From: JAJFJD01 sp965228695
Lineage (GTDB): Bacteria; Pseudomonadota; Alphaproteobacteria; UBA8366
Direction: 5' to 3'
Assembly (NCBI GenBank): GCA_965228695.1
Contig: CBDDIB010000002.1
Span: 1,488,001-1,552,000 of the forward strand
DNA length: 64,000 bases
Positions 52,298 to 61,159 of this stretch are shown here, in pieces (position 1 is the stretch's first letter; each line of letters opens with the position of its first letter). The notes beneath the pieces are model-generated. The model made no database searches and had not been told where the DNA came from. It saw only the letters and a program-made list of their open reading frames with translations. The translations under genes were made by a program, and so were the position numbers.

Positions 52298-52669
52298 TCA
52301 GAAGCCGGTCGTTTCGCCGGCCCGGTGGGTGATCCGTTTGGGTGACGCATGTACGCCCATCGTGCGGAGCGGTGTCGTGCCCGTGTTGCGGAAGCCATGC
52401 GCCGTGTTCGGCGGGGCGACGATCGTCGAGCCCGGGCCGACGGCGGTGACGTTGTCTTCGCTGTCGATCCACGCCTCGCCGCTGCCTTCCAGCACGGTGA
52501 CGACCTCCATATAGGGGTGCGAATGTGTGCCGGTGGAATAGCCCGGCGGCGACGTCTGTATCCCGACGCGAACCGGCGTTGATCCCGCGTCGTCGCCCAC
52601 CAGCGTCTGGTAGATGCGGCCCGACTCGTGCTCGTCCCGCTGAGCGTCTTCGATGTGGAGTATCGGCAT
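52298..52669 (-). CDS. Small cupin-domain protein
   Basis: This 123-residue single cupin has STGTHSHPYMEVVTVLEGSG (H-x-H-x4-E metal motif) and PPNTAHGFRNTG (second His). Such proteins may be dioxygenases, isomerases or sensors, and no substrate can be named. It is divergent from the ThDP enzyme gene (144-base gap). Confidence 0.85.
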   Translation of the reverse strand: MPILHIEDAQRDEHESGRIYQTLVGDDAGSTPVRVGIQTSPPGYSTGTHSHPYMEVVTVLEGSGEAWIDSEDNVTAVGPGSTIVAPPNTAHGFRNTGTTPLRTMGVHASPKRITHRAGETTGF

Positions 52670-52813
52670 GGCGTCATCCTGTCCGGTAGGTTCGACTGTC
52701 GCTAGAATAGCGCAATTGTCCTTTCGCCGCGCTAATTTGGCCGCGGCTCCGCCCGGTGCCTATACTTCTCGGATATTCTTCAGGGTAAAACAGCAAGCGC
52801 GGGAGCCAAATTC

Positions 52814-54535
52814 ATGAGCGCGAAGAACCATGTCGTCGGCACGGGCGGGGAACTGCTCATGCATCAACTCGTCGCGCAGGACGTCGAGTATGCGTTTACG
52901 AACACGGGCAGCGCGGAGGCGGGATTCTTCGACGCTTTCCTGACCGTGCCGGGTGTGCAGCCGATCCTGTTGCTGGCGGAATCGCTCGTGCTGTCGGCCG
53001 CAGACGGTTACGCCAAGGCCGCGAACAAGACCGCCTTCGTGAACGTGCATTTGGCGGCGGGCACGCGGCAGGGATCGGGCCAACTCCAAAACGCGTATTT
53101 CGACGGGTCACCCATGGTGGTCACCGCGGCCTTGCGCGACAACGGCACCTTCGGCGACCACAACACGCTCGGCGCGTCGAGCGGGTTTTCGCAGATGGGT
53201 GCGGTGGAGGACATCACCAAGAAGCGGTGGGAGGTCATCGACGCACGCGGCATCCCGCTGGCGACGCGGCGGGCCTTCAAGGAAGCGGGCACCATGCCGA
53301 CCGGGCCGGTCTATCTCGCCTTTTCCAGTCCGGCCCTGGACGCGACGGGCGTCGAGGGAACGATTCAGGCGGCTCATCCGCTCGAGATGGCGGAGACGCC
53401 GGGCGGTTCGACGTTGGGCAAGATTCACGATGCGTTGCTCAATGCCGAAAACCCGCTTCTGCTGGTCGGCCCGGATGTGCGGACCGCCGGTGCCCAGCGC
53501 GAAGTGCTGGAACTGTCGGAAAACTACGCCCTGCCGACGGCGGTCGGGTTCTACGACTACGGCGCCTTTCCGCTGAAGCACCCGAACTACGTCGGCATGA
53601 TCGACAACATTCCCGAGGGCGGCTACGACGTTGTCTTCTGCGTCGGGTACCGGCAGAACACGCGCGCCAATGCGAAGGACGAGAAATTCACCGATTGCGG
53701 GACGATCATCGCCATCGGCCACGATCCGGCGGTAATGGGCAATACCTTCGCGCTCGACCTCGACCTCTGGGGCAACGTGCGGCACACGCTGACCGCACTG
53801 AACGGGCTGTGGAAACCTGATCACGCCAATCTGCAGCATATCCAGAAACGCAAGCAGGATTTGTTCGCCCAGAGCGAGGAACGGGCGGCGGCGCAAGCCG
53901 GCGATGCGTCGGATCGCAGCGCGGAAAAGCCGATCCATCCGACCTATCTCGGCGACGCCATGGCGCGGACCTTGGCCGGGAACACGATGCTGGTGTCGGA
54001 GAATTTCCGCGCCTCCGATCATCTCATGCCGTTCGGCTACGGCGACAACGATTGGCGGATGGTGCGCACCTATGGCGGCAGTCTTGGTTATGGACTCGGC
54101 GGCGCGATCGGGGCGCAGCTCGGCGCGCCGGACCGGCCGGTCGTTCTCAGCATTGGCGACGGCGGAGTGATGTACAGTTCATCCGGGTTCTGGACGATGG
54201 CGCGCTACAACCTGCCGATCCTCACCATCGTCTGGAACAACATGCAGTACCAGACCGTGCGGACGAATTTCGCGTCCTGGGGCGGCAGCATGAAGGAGCA
54301 GAACCGCTACCCGGAAACCTTCCTCGGCGACCCGGCGATCGACTTCGTGATGCTGGCGAAGGCGCAGGGTATCGAGGGCATGCATGTGCACGACCCCGGC
54401 GAATTGGAAGCGGCGCTGCAGCGCGGCCGGGACGCGCAGGCCGCGGGCGAGCCCTTCCTGCTCGACGTTCATATCGCCAATGTCGGGGCGGGCGCGGACC
54501 AGAGCTGGTACATGCCCTACGCACTGCAATCTTGA
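52814..54535 (+). CDS. Thiamine diphosphate-dependent enzyme (benzoylformate decarboxylase / acetolactate synthase-like)
   Basis: This 573-residue protein has the catalytic Glu in LLLAESLVLSAADGYAKA (PYR domain) and the ThDP/Mg motif in SIGDGGVMYSSSGFWTMARYNLPILTIVWNNMQYQ (G-D-G-x-N-like; the second ligand sits in WNN). It may decarboxylate 2-keto acids or ligate C-C bonds. GGGAG precedes the ATG. RidA follows after 13 bases and the VOC protein after that, suggesting one operon. The precise substrate is unknown. Confidence 0.87.
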   Translation: MSAKNHVVGTGGELLMHQLVAQDVEYAFTNTGSAEAGFFDAFLTVPGVQPILLLAESLVLSAADGYAKAANKTAFVNVHLAAGTRQGSGQLQNAYFDGSPMVVTAALRDNGTFGDHNTLGASSGFSQMGAVEDITKKRWEVIDARGIPLATRRAFKEAGTMPTGPVYLAFSSPALDATGVEGTIQAAHPLEMAETPGGSTLGKIHDALLNAENPLLLVGPDVRTAGAQREVLELSENYALPTAVGFYDYGAFPLKHPNYVGMIDNIPEGGYDVVFCVGYRQNTRANAKDEKFTDCGTIIAIGHDPAVMGNTFALDLDLWGNVRHTLTALNGLWKPDHANLQHIQKRKQDLFAQSEERAAAQAGDASDRSAEKPIHPTYLGDAMARTLAGNTMLVSENFRASDHLMPFGYGDNDWRMVRTYGGSLGYGLGGAIGAQLGAPDRPVVLSIGDGGVMYSSSGFWTMARYNLPILTIVWNNMQYQTVRTNFASWGGSMKEQNRYPETFLGDPAIDFVMLAKAQGIEGMHVHDPGELEAALQRGRDAQAAGEPFLLDVHIANVGAGADQSWYMPYALQS

Positions 54536-54548
54536 AGGGGGGCCGATC

Positions 54549-54959
54549 ATGCCGCACCAACGCTACCGGACCTACGCCCACACCATGTCCCATGACGGCG
54601 AGGAATTCGAATACGAACTCGCCATGGCCGTGAAGGCCGGCAACCGGATCTGGGTGCGCGGCCAGACCGGGCTCGATTTCGACGGCACCTTCATCGGCGA
54701 GGGCGACCCGGCCGCCCAGGCCGACAACGCGTTGCGCTGCACCGACATCCTGCTGCGCGAGGCCGGCGCGTCGCTGAACGACATCGTCAAGACGACGGTG
54801 TATCTGACCGACCGGGAATACCGGGTTCCCGTGTTTTCCGTCCTGGCGCGGTGGCTGAAGGGCGTTTGCCCGTGTCAGACGGGCTTGATCGTCAACGGCC
54901 TTGCCCGTCCGGAAATGATGATGGAGATCGATGTCGAAGCGGTGATCAGCGCCGATTGA
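54549..54959 (+). CDS. RidA (YjgF/YER057c/UK114) family protein
   Basis: This 136-residue RidA-fold protein has VRGQTGLDFDGTFIGEGDPAAQADNALRC, DIVKTTVYLTDREYR and CPCQTGLIVNGLARPEMMMEIDVEA. RidA members deaminate reactive enamines or imines. The canonical Arg before the final motif (R-x-A-V) seems replaced by NGL, so this may be a divergent subgroup, as is common in catabolic clusters. AAGGGGGG precedes the start. It is cotranscribed with the ThDP gene. Confidence 0.88.
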   Translation: MPHQRYRTYAHTMSHDGEEFEYELAMAVKAGNRIWVRGQTGLDFDGTFIGEGDPAAQADNALRCTDILLREAGASLNDIVKTTVYLTDREYRVPVFSVLARWLKGVCPCQTGLIVNGLARPEMMMEIDVEAVISAD

Positions 54960-55065
54960 TCCGCCACGACGCGCCGCCCGCCGGATTTCGAAACCTGGGC
55001 CGTCCTGATAAGGTCGGTCGAGGAAACCCAACGTTCGATTTTTTTACCCTGCTGCGGAGTACCCC

Positions 55066-55941
55066 ATGAAAAAGCGAAAATTCGATCGGAGCGCCGAGGA
55101 TCTCGGCAACGCCGTCGGCCTCGAACACATGAACGTGGCGGTGCCGGATCAACGTCTGGCGACACTGTTTTACATCATAGGGCTGGGGTTCACCCGCGAT
55201 CCCTACCTGGTGACCGGCGTGGTCAACATGTGGGTCAATATGGGCCGCAACCAGTTCCATCTTCCGATCGGCGACCCGCAGGTAATACGCGGGCGGACCG
55301 GCATCGTCGTACCGTCGCTCGACCAGCTTGTCGATCGTTTGGACACGGTCCGCGGCGACTTGGCGGGGACGAATTTCGGCTATAAGGCGGCCAAACGTCA
55401 CGTCGACGTCACCTGCCCTTGGGGCAATCGCCTGCGCTGCCATGCGCCGGAAGAGCGGTTCGGCCCGGTCCGGCTCGGCATCCCGTATGTCGAGTTCGAT
55501 GTGCCCGCAGGGACGGCGGCCGGGATCGGGCGCTTTTACAGCGATGTCCTCGGCGCCACCGCCAGCGTTGGCAAGGCAGGCCGCGGGCGCGCGGCAACCG
55601 TCTCCGTGGGGCCGAGCCAGTCGTTGATTTTTCGTGAGACCAAAAAGAAGCTGCCGGCCTATGACGGCCACCACCTTCAGCTCTATGTCAACGACTTCTC
55701 CGGCCCGCACAAGAAGCTGATGAAACGCAAGGTCATCACCGAAGAGAGCAACCAGCACCAATACCGGTTCGTCGATATCTACGATCCGAAAACCGGCAAG
55801 GTTCTATACCAGCTGGAACATGAAATCCGGTCAATGACGCATCCGCTCTACGGGCGGCCGATGATCAACCGCAACCCCGCGATCACGAACAACGCCTATG
55901 CGGACGGTCACCAGGCGTATGCGTGGGCGCAGCCGGTTTGA
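55066..55941 (+). CDS. Two-domain VOC-family protein (extradiol dioxygenase/glyoxalase fold)
   Basis: This 291-residue protein has two VOC modules: the first begins GLEHMNVAVPDQRLATLFYIIGLGF, the second RLGIPYVEFDVPAGTAAGIGRFYSDVLG and continues to HHLQLYVNDFSGPHKKL and LEHEIRS. Potential metal ligands are His in LEHMNV and HLPIGD. It may be a ring-cleavage dioxygenase or a lyase. It lies 106 bases downstream of ridA and ends 19 bases before a convergent cupin. Confidence 0.82.
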   Translation: MKKRKFDRSAEDLGNAVGLEHMNVAVPDQRLATLFYIIGLGFTRDPYLVTGVVNMWVNMGRNQFHLPIGDPQVIRGRTGIVVPSLDQLVDRLDTVRGDLAGTNFGYKAAKRHVDVTCPWGNRLRCHAPEERFGPVRLGIPYVEFDVPAGTAAGIGRFYSDVLGATASVGKAGRGRAATVSVGPSQSLIFRETKKKLPAYDGHHLQLYVNDFSGPHKKLMKRKVITEESNQHQYRFVDIYDPKTGKVLYQLEHEIRSMTHPLYGRPMINRNPAITNNAYADGHQAYAWAQPV

Positions 55942-55960
55942 TGCCGGGCGCACCCGCGTC

Positions 55961-56473
55961 TTACCGGATGAACCGCTCGACATAGTCGGAACCGAGCCCG
56001 ACGGATTCGAAATGCTTGCGCGCCGCCGCGACCCGGTCGAACACGTCGGTCGAGCCGATGGTGTTGCCTTCCTCGTCGCAATACAGCAGCGCGCCGGAGT
56101 TGTGGAACAGGGTGAGCATGGTGTCGCCTTCGTCCACGACCAATGTGTGGACATCCCCCGGCGGCTCGAACAGGTAACTGCCCGCCGTCGCGACCCAGTC
56201 GCGCTCCAGATAGCGCCAGCGGCCTTCCAGCACGAAGCCGTGGACCGGCGCCGGATGCCGGTGCCGCGAAATGACGCCCGCCTCGGTCACCTTGGTGAGA
56301 TGGACCCAATAGCCCTGGCTGACATTCAGGCAGAGCGGGCGTGACCATCGGCCGGGACCGTTCGGCACCCAGAGCCGTTCGTCCTCGGGCTCGCGGCCGT
56401 CCTTCCAGAAAATTTCATCCAGCATGTCCTGCGGGACAAGCGGCGAGTAACGCTTCTCAACCGTGTCGGGCAT
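55961..56473 (-). CDS. Cupin protein, 2,4'-dihydroxyacetophenone dioxygenase-like
   Basis: This 170-residue cupin has GVISRHRHPAPVHGFVLEGRWRYLERDWVATAGSY, with H-R-H-x3-V-H metal-site spacing, then EPPGDVHTLVVDEGD. This is the pattern of 2,4'-dihydroxyacetophenone dioxygenase-type proteins that cleave a C-C bond next to an aromatic ring. The ATG at 56473 follows AGGTGAG; a GTG at 56482 is the alternative. It diverges from the next gene. Confidence 0.8.
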   Translation of the reverse strand: MPDTVEKRYSPLVPQDMLDEIFWKDGREPEDERLWVPNGPGRWSRPLCLNVSQGYWVHLTKVTEAGVISRHRHPAPVHGFVLEGRWRYLERDWVATAGSYLFEPPGDVHTLVVDEGDTMLTLFHNSGALLYCDEEGNTIGSTDVFDRVAAARKHFESVGLGSDYVERFIR

Positions 56474-56624
56474 CGGTCTCACCTAAAAGTTGTCGATCTT
56501 CGCCGACTATACTGAAAGCGCCGCGTCTTCACCAACTCGGCCCGATTTGGCGGCGTGAGGACGGCCGTGAGACAAAAAGCGGACTGAGGTGCCATTATTG
56601 AGTGAACTACGGGGAGACCGGGCG

Positions 56625-57158
56625 ATGGCGACATTCTATATGGTGGAAATGCACTATCCGGAGTCGGAGGATCGCGCCGCGTTCGACGACTTTTATCACA
56701 ACCATATTTCGATGCTGCTGACGATCGACGGGTTTCTGTCGGCGCAGCGGTATGAATGCGGCCCGGACGCGCGGGCGCCCTTCCTGGCGGTCTATCGGCT
56801 GCGCGACGCGGATGTGATGACCAGCGAAAACTATACGTCGAAGGCGGGCCGCAACTCGGTCGACCCGGCCTTCCGCGCGAAGATGACGAATTGGGACCGC
56901 AACCTCGTGCAGGGCGAGATCGACGATATGAATGTGCCGGATGGCGGCTGCATGGTCCTGATTGACCGGCAAACGCCCGATAGCCCCGCCTTGCCTGACG
57001 GATTTACGCCGCTGGAGATCGTCGGCCTCGACGCGACGATCGTGCAGCGCGGCGTCCGGATTTTCCCGGACGGGAATGCGGCGGCACCGGAAGGGCCGGC
57101 GGAGGGATGGACGGTGCGAACGTTTCGGCCGCTCCAAGCGCCCCGGCATCCGGATTAG
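56625..57158 (+). CDS. EthD-like dimeric alpha/beta-barrel protein
   Basis: This 177-residue protein begins MATFYMVEMHYPESEDRAAFDDFYHNHISMLLTIDGFLSAQRYE, a ferredoxin-like dimeric barrel pattern with conserved His (HNHI), as in EthD-type proteins of catabolic clusters. The ATG at 56625 follows GGGGAGACC; an upstream GTG at 56589 is unlikely. The second half is less familiar. It ends 39 bases before the convergent TfdA gene. Confidence 0.7.
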   Translation: MATFYMVEMHYPESEDRAAFDDFYHNHISMLLTIDGFLSAQRYECGPDARAPFLAVYRLRDADVMTSENYTSKAGRNSVDPAFRAKMTNWDRNLVQGEIDDMNVPDGGCMVLIDRQTPDSPALPDGFTPLEIVGLDATIVQRGVRIFPDGNAAAPEGPAEGWTVRTFRPLQAPRHPD

Positions 57159-57197
57159 GCCGGTGCCGGAACATCGGCGCCGGCGTTTGACGCGCCC

Positions 57198-58199
57198 TTA
57201 CTCCGCGGCGTGCGCGTGCGCGCCGTCCGATCGTGGTTTATTCAAGAGCGTCAGCCGCCACATCTCGCGCGGATAGCGGTCGTACTCGAACCCGGTCGCC
57301 GCATGGATCGTGCAGCGGTTGTCCCAGGCCACGATGTCGCCCGGCTGCCAGCACCACTTCACCGTAAATTCCGGCCCGGTCACGTAGGGCAGCATGTCGC
57401 GCCAGACGCGGACGCTGTCATGCTCGACGCCTTCCAGATCGCAGGTGTCCAGATCGTCGCCGGCAAAATCCTGTCCCTTCGGCAGCACGGCGCAGGTCGA
57501 GCTGTTCAATCCGTAGAGCGCGGGCTCGCCGCTGACCGGATGCTTCAGCACGACCGGCACGCGCCGGGGCGGGTTGGCCGCCCGCTGTTCGGGTGTCAGG
57601 ACCGGATAGTCCGGCGAGTAGAGATTGATCTTCTTGTCATGATGCGCGAGCGAGCAGATCGCTTCCATGCCGGCCAGTTCGCGCTTCTTCGACTCGCCCA
57701 ACCGCGCGTAGGCACCGCGCGTATCCGCGAACAGCGTTTCGCCGCCCTGCGGGGGCGCTTGCCGGCAGTGGAAGACCGAGCCGATCGGGGGATTTTCCCG
57801 GAAAGTGGAATCGGTATGCCAGACAGGGCGGCGGGTCTCCGGGTTGTAGCGAATGTCGTCATCGCTGGTCAGCGCCGGAACCTTGGCGAATTGGGCCGTC
57901 CGTTTTCCGGAATCATCCTTGAGGTTGCCGATGCGCAGGATCGGATATCCCGTCACCATCTTGTCTTCGCGGGCCGACAGGCTTTGATTCTCGACCGCGC
58001 CGAAGACGGCGGACCAGGCCACAAGTTCGTCGGGCGCGGTATTCGTCAAATCCTCGCCGCGCACGGCCAGCAAGCCGCCGTGCCGGGTCCAGAGGTCGAA
58101 GGCGTCGCGCTGAAAAGCCGCGTCGGCCAGATCGGATCGGGTGACGCCCTCGATCATGATGCCGAATTCGCCGTTCAAGGTAGAGGTCTTGTGTTCCAT
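57198..58199 (-). CDS. TauD/TfdA-family 2-oxoglutarate dioxygenase
   Basis: This 333-residue Fe(II)/2OG enzyme has the metal motif VWHTDSTFRENPP (H-x-D), the distal His in WDNRCTIHAATGF and the 2OG-binding Arg in REMWRLTLL. Other segments such as GETLFADTRGAYARL are typical of TfdA. It could act on herbicide-like, taurine-like or aromatic ether substrates. The ATG at 58199 is used. A DsbA-like gene ends 98 bases downstream of its start side, on the same strand, so it is not clearly one operon. Confidence 0.92.
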   Translation of the reverse strand: MEHKTSTLNGEFGIMIEGVTRSDLADAAFQRDAFDLWTRHGGLLAVRGEDLTNTAPDELVAWSAVFGAVENQSLSAREDKMVTGYPILRIGNLKDDSGKRTAQFAKVPALTSDDDIRYNPETRRPVWHTDSTFRENPPIGSVFHCRQAPPQGGETLFADTRGAYARLGESKKRELAGMEAICSLAHHDKKINLYSPDYPVLTPEQRAANPPRRVPVVLKHPVSGEPALYGLNSSTCAVLPKGQDFAGDDLDTCDLEGVEHDSVRVWRDMLPYVTGPEFTVKWCWQPGDIVAWDNRCTIHAATGFEYDRYPREMWRLTLLNKPRSDGAHAHAAE

Positions 58200-58297
58200 G
58201 GGTTTCGCTCGGTTCGTTGGAGTTTTTGCCGGGAGGAGTGATTTGATGTGCGCCGTTATAAAAATAGCGCAACGCGATGCGCTGGCAACAGGCCTCG

Positions 58298-59083
58298 TCA
58301 ATTGTCACGGCAAACGGTTGTTTCCGATTCCGCGGCCTCCAGCTCAATCAGCTTCTCCAATTGCTCGCGCGTGATCGCGCCTTCCACAATCGTGCGGCCG
58401 ACGACGAAAGAGGGCGTGCCGGTGAAACCGAGCTGCTTGGCGATTTGGTCGTTTCGGCGCAGGACCGTGCCGATTTCCGCCGATTTCATGTCGCGCAGCA
58501 GTCGGTTACCGTCGATGCCGACATCCTTTGCGACGAGCCGGAAGATGCCCTCGGTCGGTATGCCGCGCGTCTTCATTAGGGTCTCGTGGAAACGCACATA
58601 TTGGTCTTGCCGCGCGGCCGCCAATGCCGCGCGCGCCGCCCGGTCGGACGCCGGACCGAGAATGGGCCATTCCTTGTAGACGACACGCAGGCGCGGATCC
58701 TTCGCTTGGATGTCGCCGAGATACGCGGAAACGACCCGGCAATAGGGGCACTGATAATCGAAGAACTCGACGATCGTCACCGCGGCGTCGGCCGGGCCGG
58801 CCGCCGGATCGTCAGGGTCATTGAACAGCGCGGCGCAGATATCGGTGACCGGTTCCGTATTCCGCCGCTCGGCCCCGAATTCGACGCCGGTCAGCGGCAC
58901 GGCCGCCGGGCCCGGGCGTGACGTGCCGCCGGACAGGACCAGTTCGCGGAACCCTTCGGGCTGCTCCCGCGGCTGGAATTCGAGATCGTCGGCCGACCGG
59001 TGCGAAATGAATATATTGACCGCGATCAGGGCCGCGGCGGCGACGAGCAGAATTCTGTAGTTTTGCGGAATGCGCAGTTTCAT
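58298..59083 (-). CDS. DsbA-family thiol:disulfide oxidoreductase
   Basis: This 261-residue protein has an N-terminal membrane anchor or signal (ILLVAAAALIAVNIF, residues 11-25), then a linker and the thioredoxin fold with catalytic C-P-Y-C (Cys112, Cys115) in VEFFDYQCPYCRVVS and cis-Pro in TGTPSFVVG. It should act in the periplasm, likely as an oxidase or reductase for exported proteins (Com1/BdbD type). It is upstream of the TfdA gene. Confidence 0.92.
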   Translation of the reverse strand: MKLRIPQNYRILLVAAAALIAVNIFISHRSADDLEFQPREQPEGFRELVLSGGTSRPGPAAVPLTGVEFGAERRNTEPVTDICAALFNDPDDPAAGPADAAVTIVEFFDYQCPYCRVVSAYLGDIQAKDPRLRVVYKEWPILGPASDRAARAALAAARQDQYVRFHETLMKTRGIPTEGIFRLVAKDVGIDGNRLLRDMKSAEIGTVLRRNDQIAKQLGFTGTPSFVVGRTIVEGAITREQLEKLIELEAAESETTVCRDN

Positions 59084-59192
59084 GCCTTTTGGATGCCACA
59101 GCCGGGCGGCCCATGCACCACAATCGTTGGTGATTTGTTGTTTCGAGCGCTATCGCAAAGAGACCGGGTCAATCAATTCGCCCTAGAGTCCC

Positions 59193-60452
59193 TTACGTCC
59201 GTGTTTTCGCGATCGCCGCCGCGACCTTGCCCCGGTGGGTCAGGCGGCCGAACACGGGCAGCCCCGATATCCGCCAGAACAGGCGTTGCGTCACATAGAC
59301 CGCGGGCCGATGGATGTAGCAGATCGGGACCAGGGGCTTGGCGCGGGGACCGAAGCGGTAAAGCAGGAAATCGCTCGACGGCAGGAATAGAAAGCGGAGT
59401 AGTGTCCGATGACCTTGCCTGCTGCGCATTCTGTCTCGCCAAATCTCGCGAAAGGTAGTGACACCGCCGACCGCGCCGGATAATGCGGCTTCGATCGCTT
59501 TGCGGTTCGTCCAGCGGGGGCTTGTGTCGAATGTGGTCAATACGTGCTCGGGCACCGGCGCATCCAGGCATTCGGTCAGGTACCGCAGCATCGTATCGAC
59601 GGGAAGGTCGAGCCGGCTGTCCCTCACGATTCGGCTGAATTCGGGCCAGTCGATGCCGGGGTTCCCGTCGATCAATAGCTTGGCGTCGCAGGCCCAACGC
59701 AGATGCCCGCGCGTCCGTTCGTGGAAGGCGGCGGTCAGGATGTAGATCAAGTGATGGGTCGGCGACGGGATGCGCACCGGAACGCCCGCAATCTCGGCGG
59801 GCAGGCTGGCCGACCAGAGCGCGGCCGCGTCGTGGTGATAGACCGGTACGTCATACAGCGCCGTATGGACCACGAGCGGCAGCCCGTCCGTGTGCCGAAA
59901 CCCCTGCCGGGCACCCGGCGCCGCCTCGGGCAGCCGCGCAGGAACGAATCCGCAGCCGCGCAACGCTTCGCCGGCAGCGGTCAACGCGTCCGGATGGACG
60001 AGCAGGTGCAGCGCATGGCAGTGCCGCTCGACCGGTGATTCGTACACGGTGTCGGCCAAGGCGCCGCCCCGCAGGGCGATGACTGGGATATCCGCGCCGG
60101 TCGAAGCGGTCAAAATGTCGGCGTGAATTTCGCGGATAACGGTGCTGCGCAATTCCTCGCGGACGGTGGCGACCCGAAGGTAGGACTGCAGCTCTTTTTC
60201 GAGGGTGAAATCGTTGCGCCGCGCCGCGCCGTAGATGACGGGCAGCAAGCCTTTCAGCCCCGTTAGGTCGGTTTCGAAGAATTGCTTCAGATCGCCGGCG
60301 AGCGCCTGGAAGTCGCGCCAAGCGGCCGCCGCCGCATCGGGCGGGCAAAGACACGCCCGCAACAGCAGCGTGCGGAGTCGATCCGGCCGGACGATGTCCA
60401 GCGCAAATCTGACTTCCGCCACTCTCCCATCGGACTCGTCAGGGTTTTGCAT
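59193..60452 (-). CDS. Nucleotidyltransferase-fold (NTP_transf_5-like) protein, probably inactive
   Basis: This 419-residue protein has the order of the uncharacterised nucleotidyltransferase family found in PqqD/HprK-related and lasso-type clusters: IPVIALRGGALADTVYESPVERHCHALHLLVHPDAL (about 123-156), with the Lys/Arg-Gly-Gly-x-L strand. The usual acidic motif G-D-I-D-L-L-V reads H-A-L-H-L-L-V here (Ala147, His149), and the later (D/E)-L-H reads V-V-H (about 194-196). All expected catalytic carboxylates are therefore absent. It overlaps the GT2 stop by 14 bases, so it is coupled to it. It is the last gene of the cluster. Confidence 0.72.
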   Translation of the reverse strand: MQNPDESDGRVAEVRFALDIVRPDRLRTLLLRACLCPPDAAAAAWRDFQALAGDLKQFFETDLTGLKGLLPVIYGAARRNDFTLEKELQSYLRVATVREELRSTVIREIHADILTASTGADIPVIALRGGALADTVYESPVERHCHALHLLVHPDALTAAGEALRGCGFVPARLPEAAPGARQGFRHTDGLPLVVHTALYDVPVYHHDAAALWSASLPAEIAGVPVRIPSPTHHLIYILTAAFHERTRGHLRWACDAKLLIDGNPGIDWPEFSRIVRDSRLDLPVDTMLRYLTECLDAPVPEHVLTTFDTSPRWTNRKAIEAALSGAVGGVTTFREIWRDRMRSRQGHRTLLRFLFLPSSDFLLYRFGPRAKPLVPICYIHRPAVYVTQRLFWRISGLPVFGRLTHRGKVAAAIAKTRT

Positions 60453-61143
60453 TCGTCGCCCGGCGCCGCGCGATCGCCGCTTCCGCCAGTTTGAGCAAGT
60501 CCGTCCGCAGCCCCTCGTCCTGTTGGCGGCTCATGTTGTTCTCGTGAATCCGCCGCCGGACGAGGACCCGGTTCACATGCTCGACCGGCACGCCCGCCGC
60601 CTTGGCATGGAACAGCAGGCCGGCCGTTTCGTCGTTTTGACCGCTATCGGTACTGAACCCGCCGATGCGGTCGATGACGTCCCGGCGCAGCAGCATCCCC
60701 TGCAGGGTGGTCAGGCGTGCGCCGTCATGCTCGGTGCCGCGCAATTGCTCTGCTTCGTGGGCCAGTTCCGCTTCCCAGAAATTCTCGATCAGGCAGGTGC
60801 AGACCCCCGCGTCCGGTTTGCGGATCAGCCGTTCGACCTGCAACGCCGTCTTTTCCGGCAGCCAAAGATCGTCGGCGTCCTGAAAGGCGATGATGCTGCC
60901 CGTCGCCGCCGCCATCCCTCTGTTCCGGGCCGCCTTTACGCCTGCATTCGGCTGATCGATCACCGTGATGCGGTCGCCATAGCCGTCGAGGATCGCCTTT
61001 GTCCCGTCGGTCGATCCGTCATTCACGACGACGATCTCCATCGGGCCGTAGGCCTGTTGCAGCACGCTCTCGAGGCATTCGGCGATGAAGCGTTCACCGT
61101 TGAACACCGGGATCACGCAACTGACGACGGGAGAAGCTGACAT
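60439..61143 (-). CDS. Family 2 glycosyltransferase
   Basis: This 234-residue GT-A enzyme starts MSASPVVSCVIPVFNGERFIAECLES, with VVVNDGSTDGTKAIL and AFQDADDLWLPEK (D-x-D) as nucleotide-sugar and metal motifs. It is short, lacking a membrane anchor, so it probably adds a sugar in the cytoplasm. The ATG at 61143 follows AAGG and lies 16 bases after pqqD-like. Confidence 0.9.
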   Translation of the reverse strand: MSASPVVSCVIPVFNGERFIAECLESVLQQAYGPMEIVVVNDGSTDGTKAILDGYGDRITVIDQPNAGVKAARNRGMAAATGSIIAFQDADDLWLPEKTALQVERLIRKPDAGVCTCLIENFWEAELAHEAEQLRGTEHDGARLTTLQGMLLRRDVIDRIGGFSTDSGQNDETAGLLFHAKAAGVPVEHVNRVLVRRRIHENNMSRQQDEGLRTDLLKLAEAAIARRRATNAKP

Positions 61144-61159
61144 AGCGGCCTTGCCTGCC

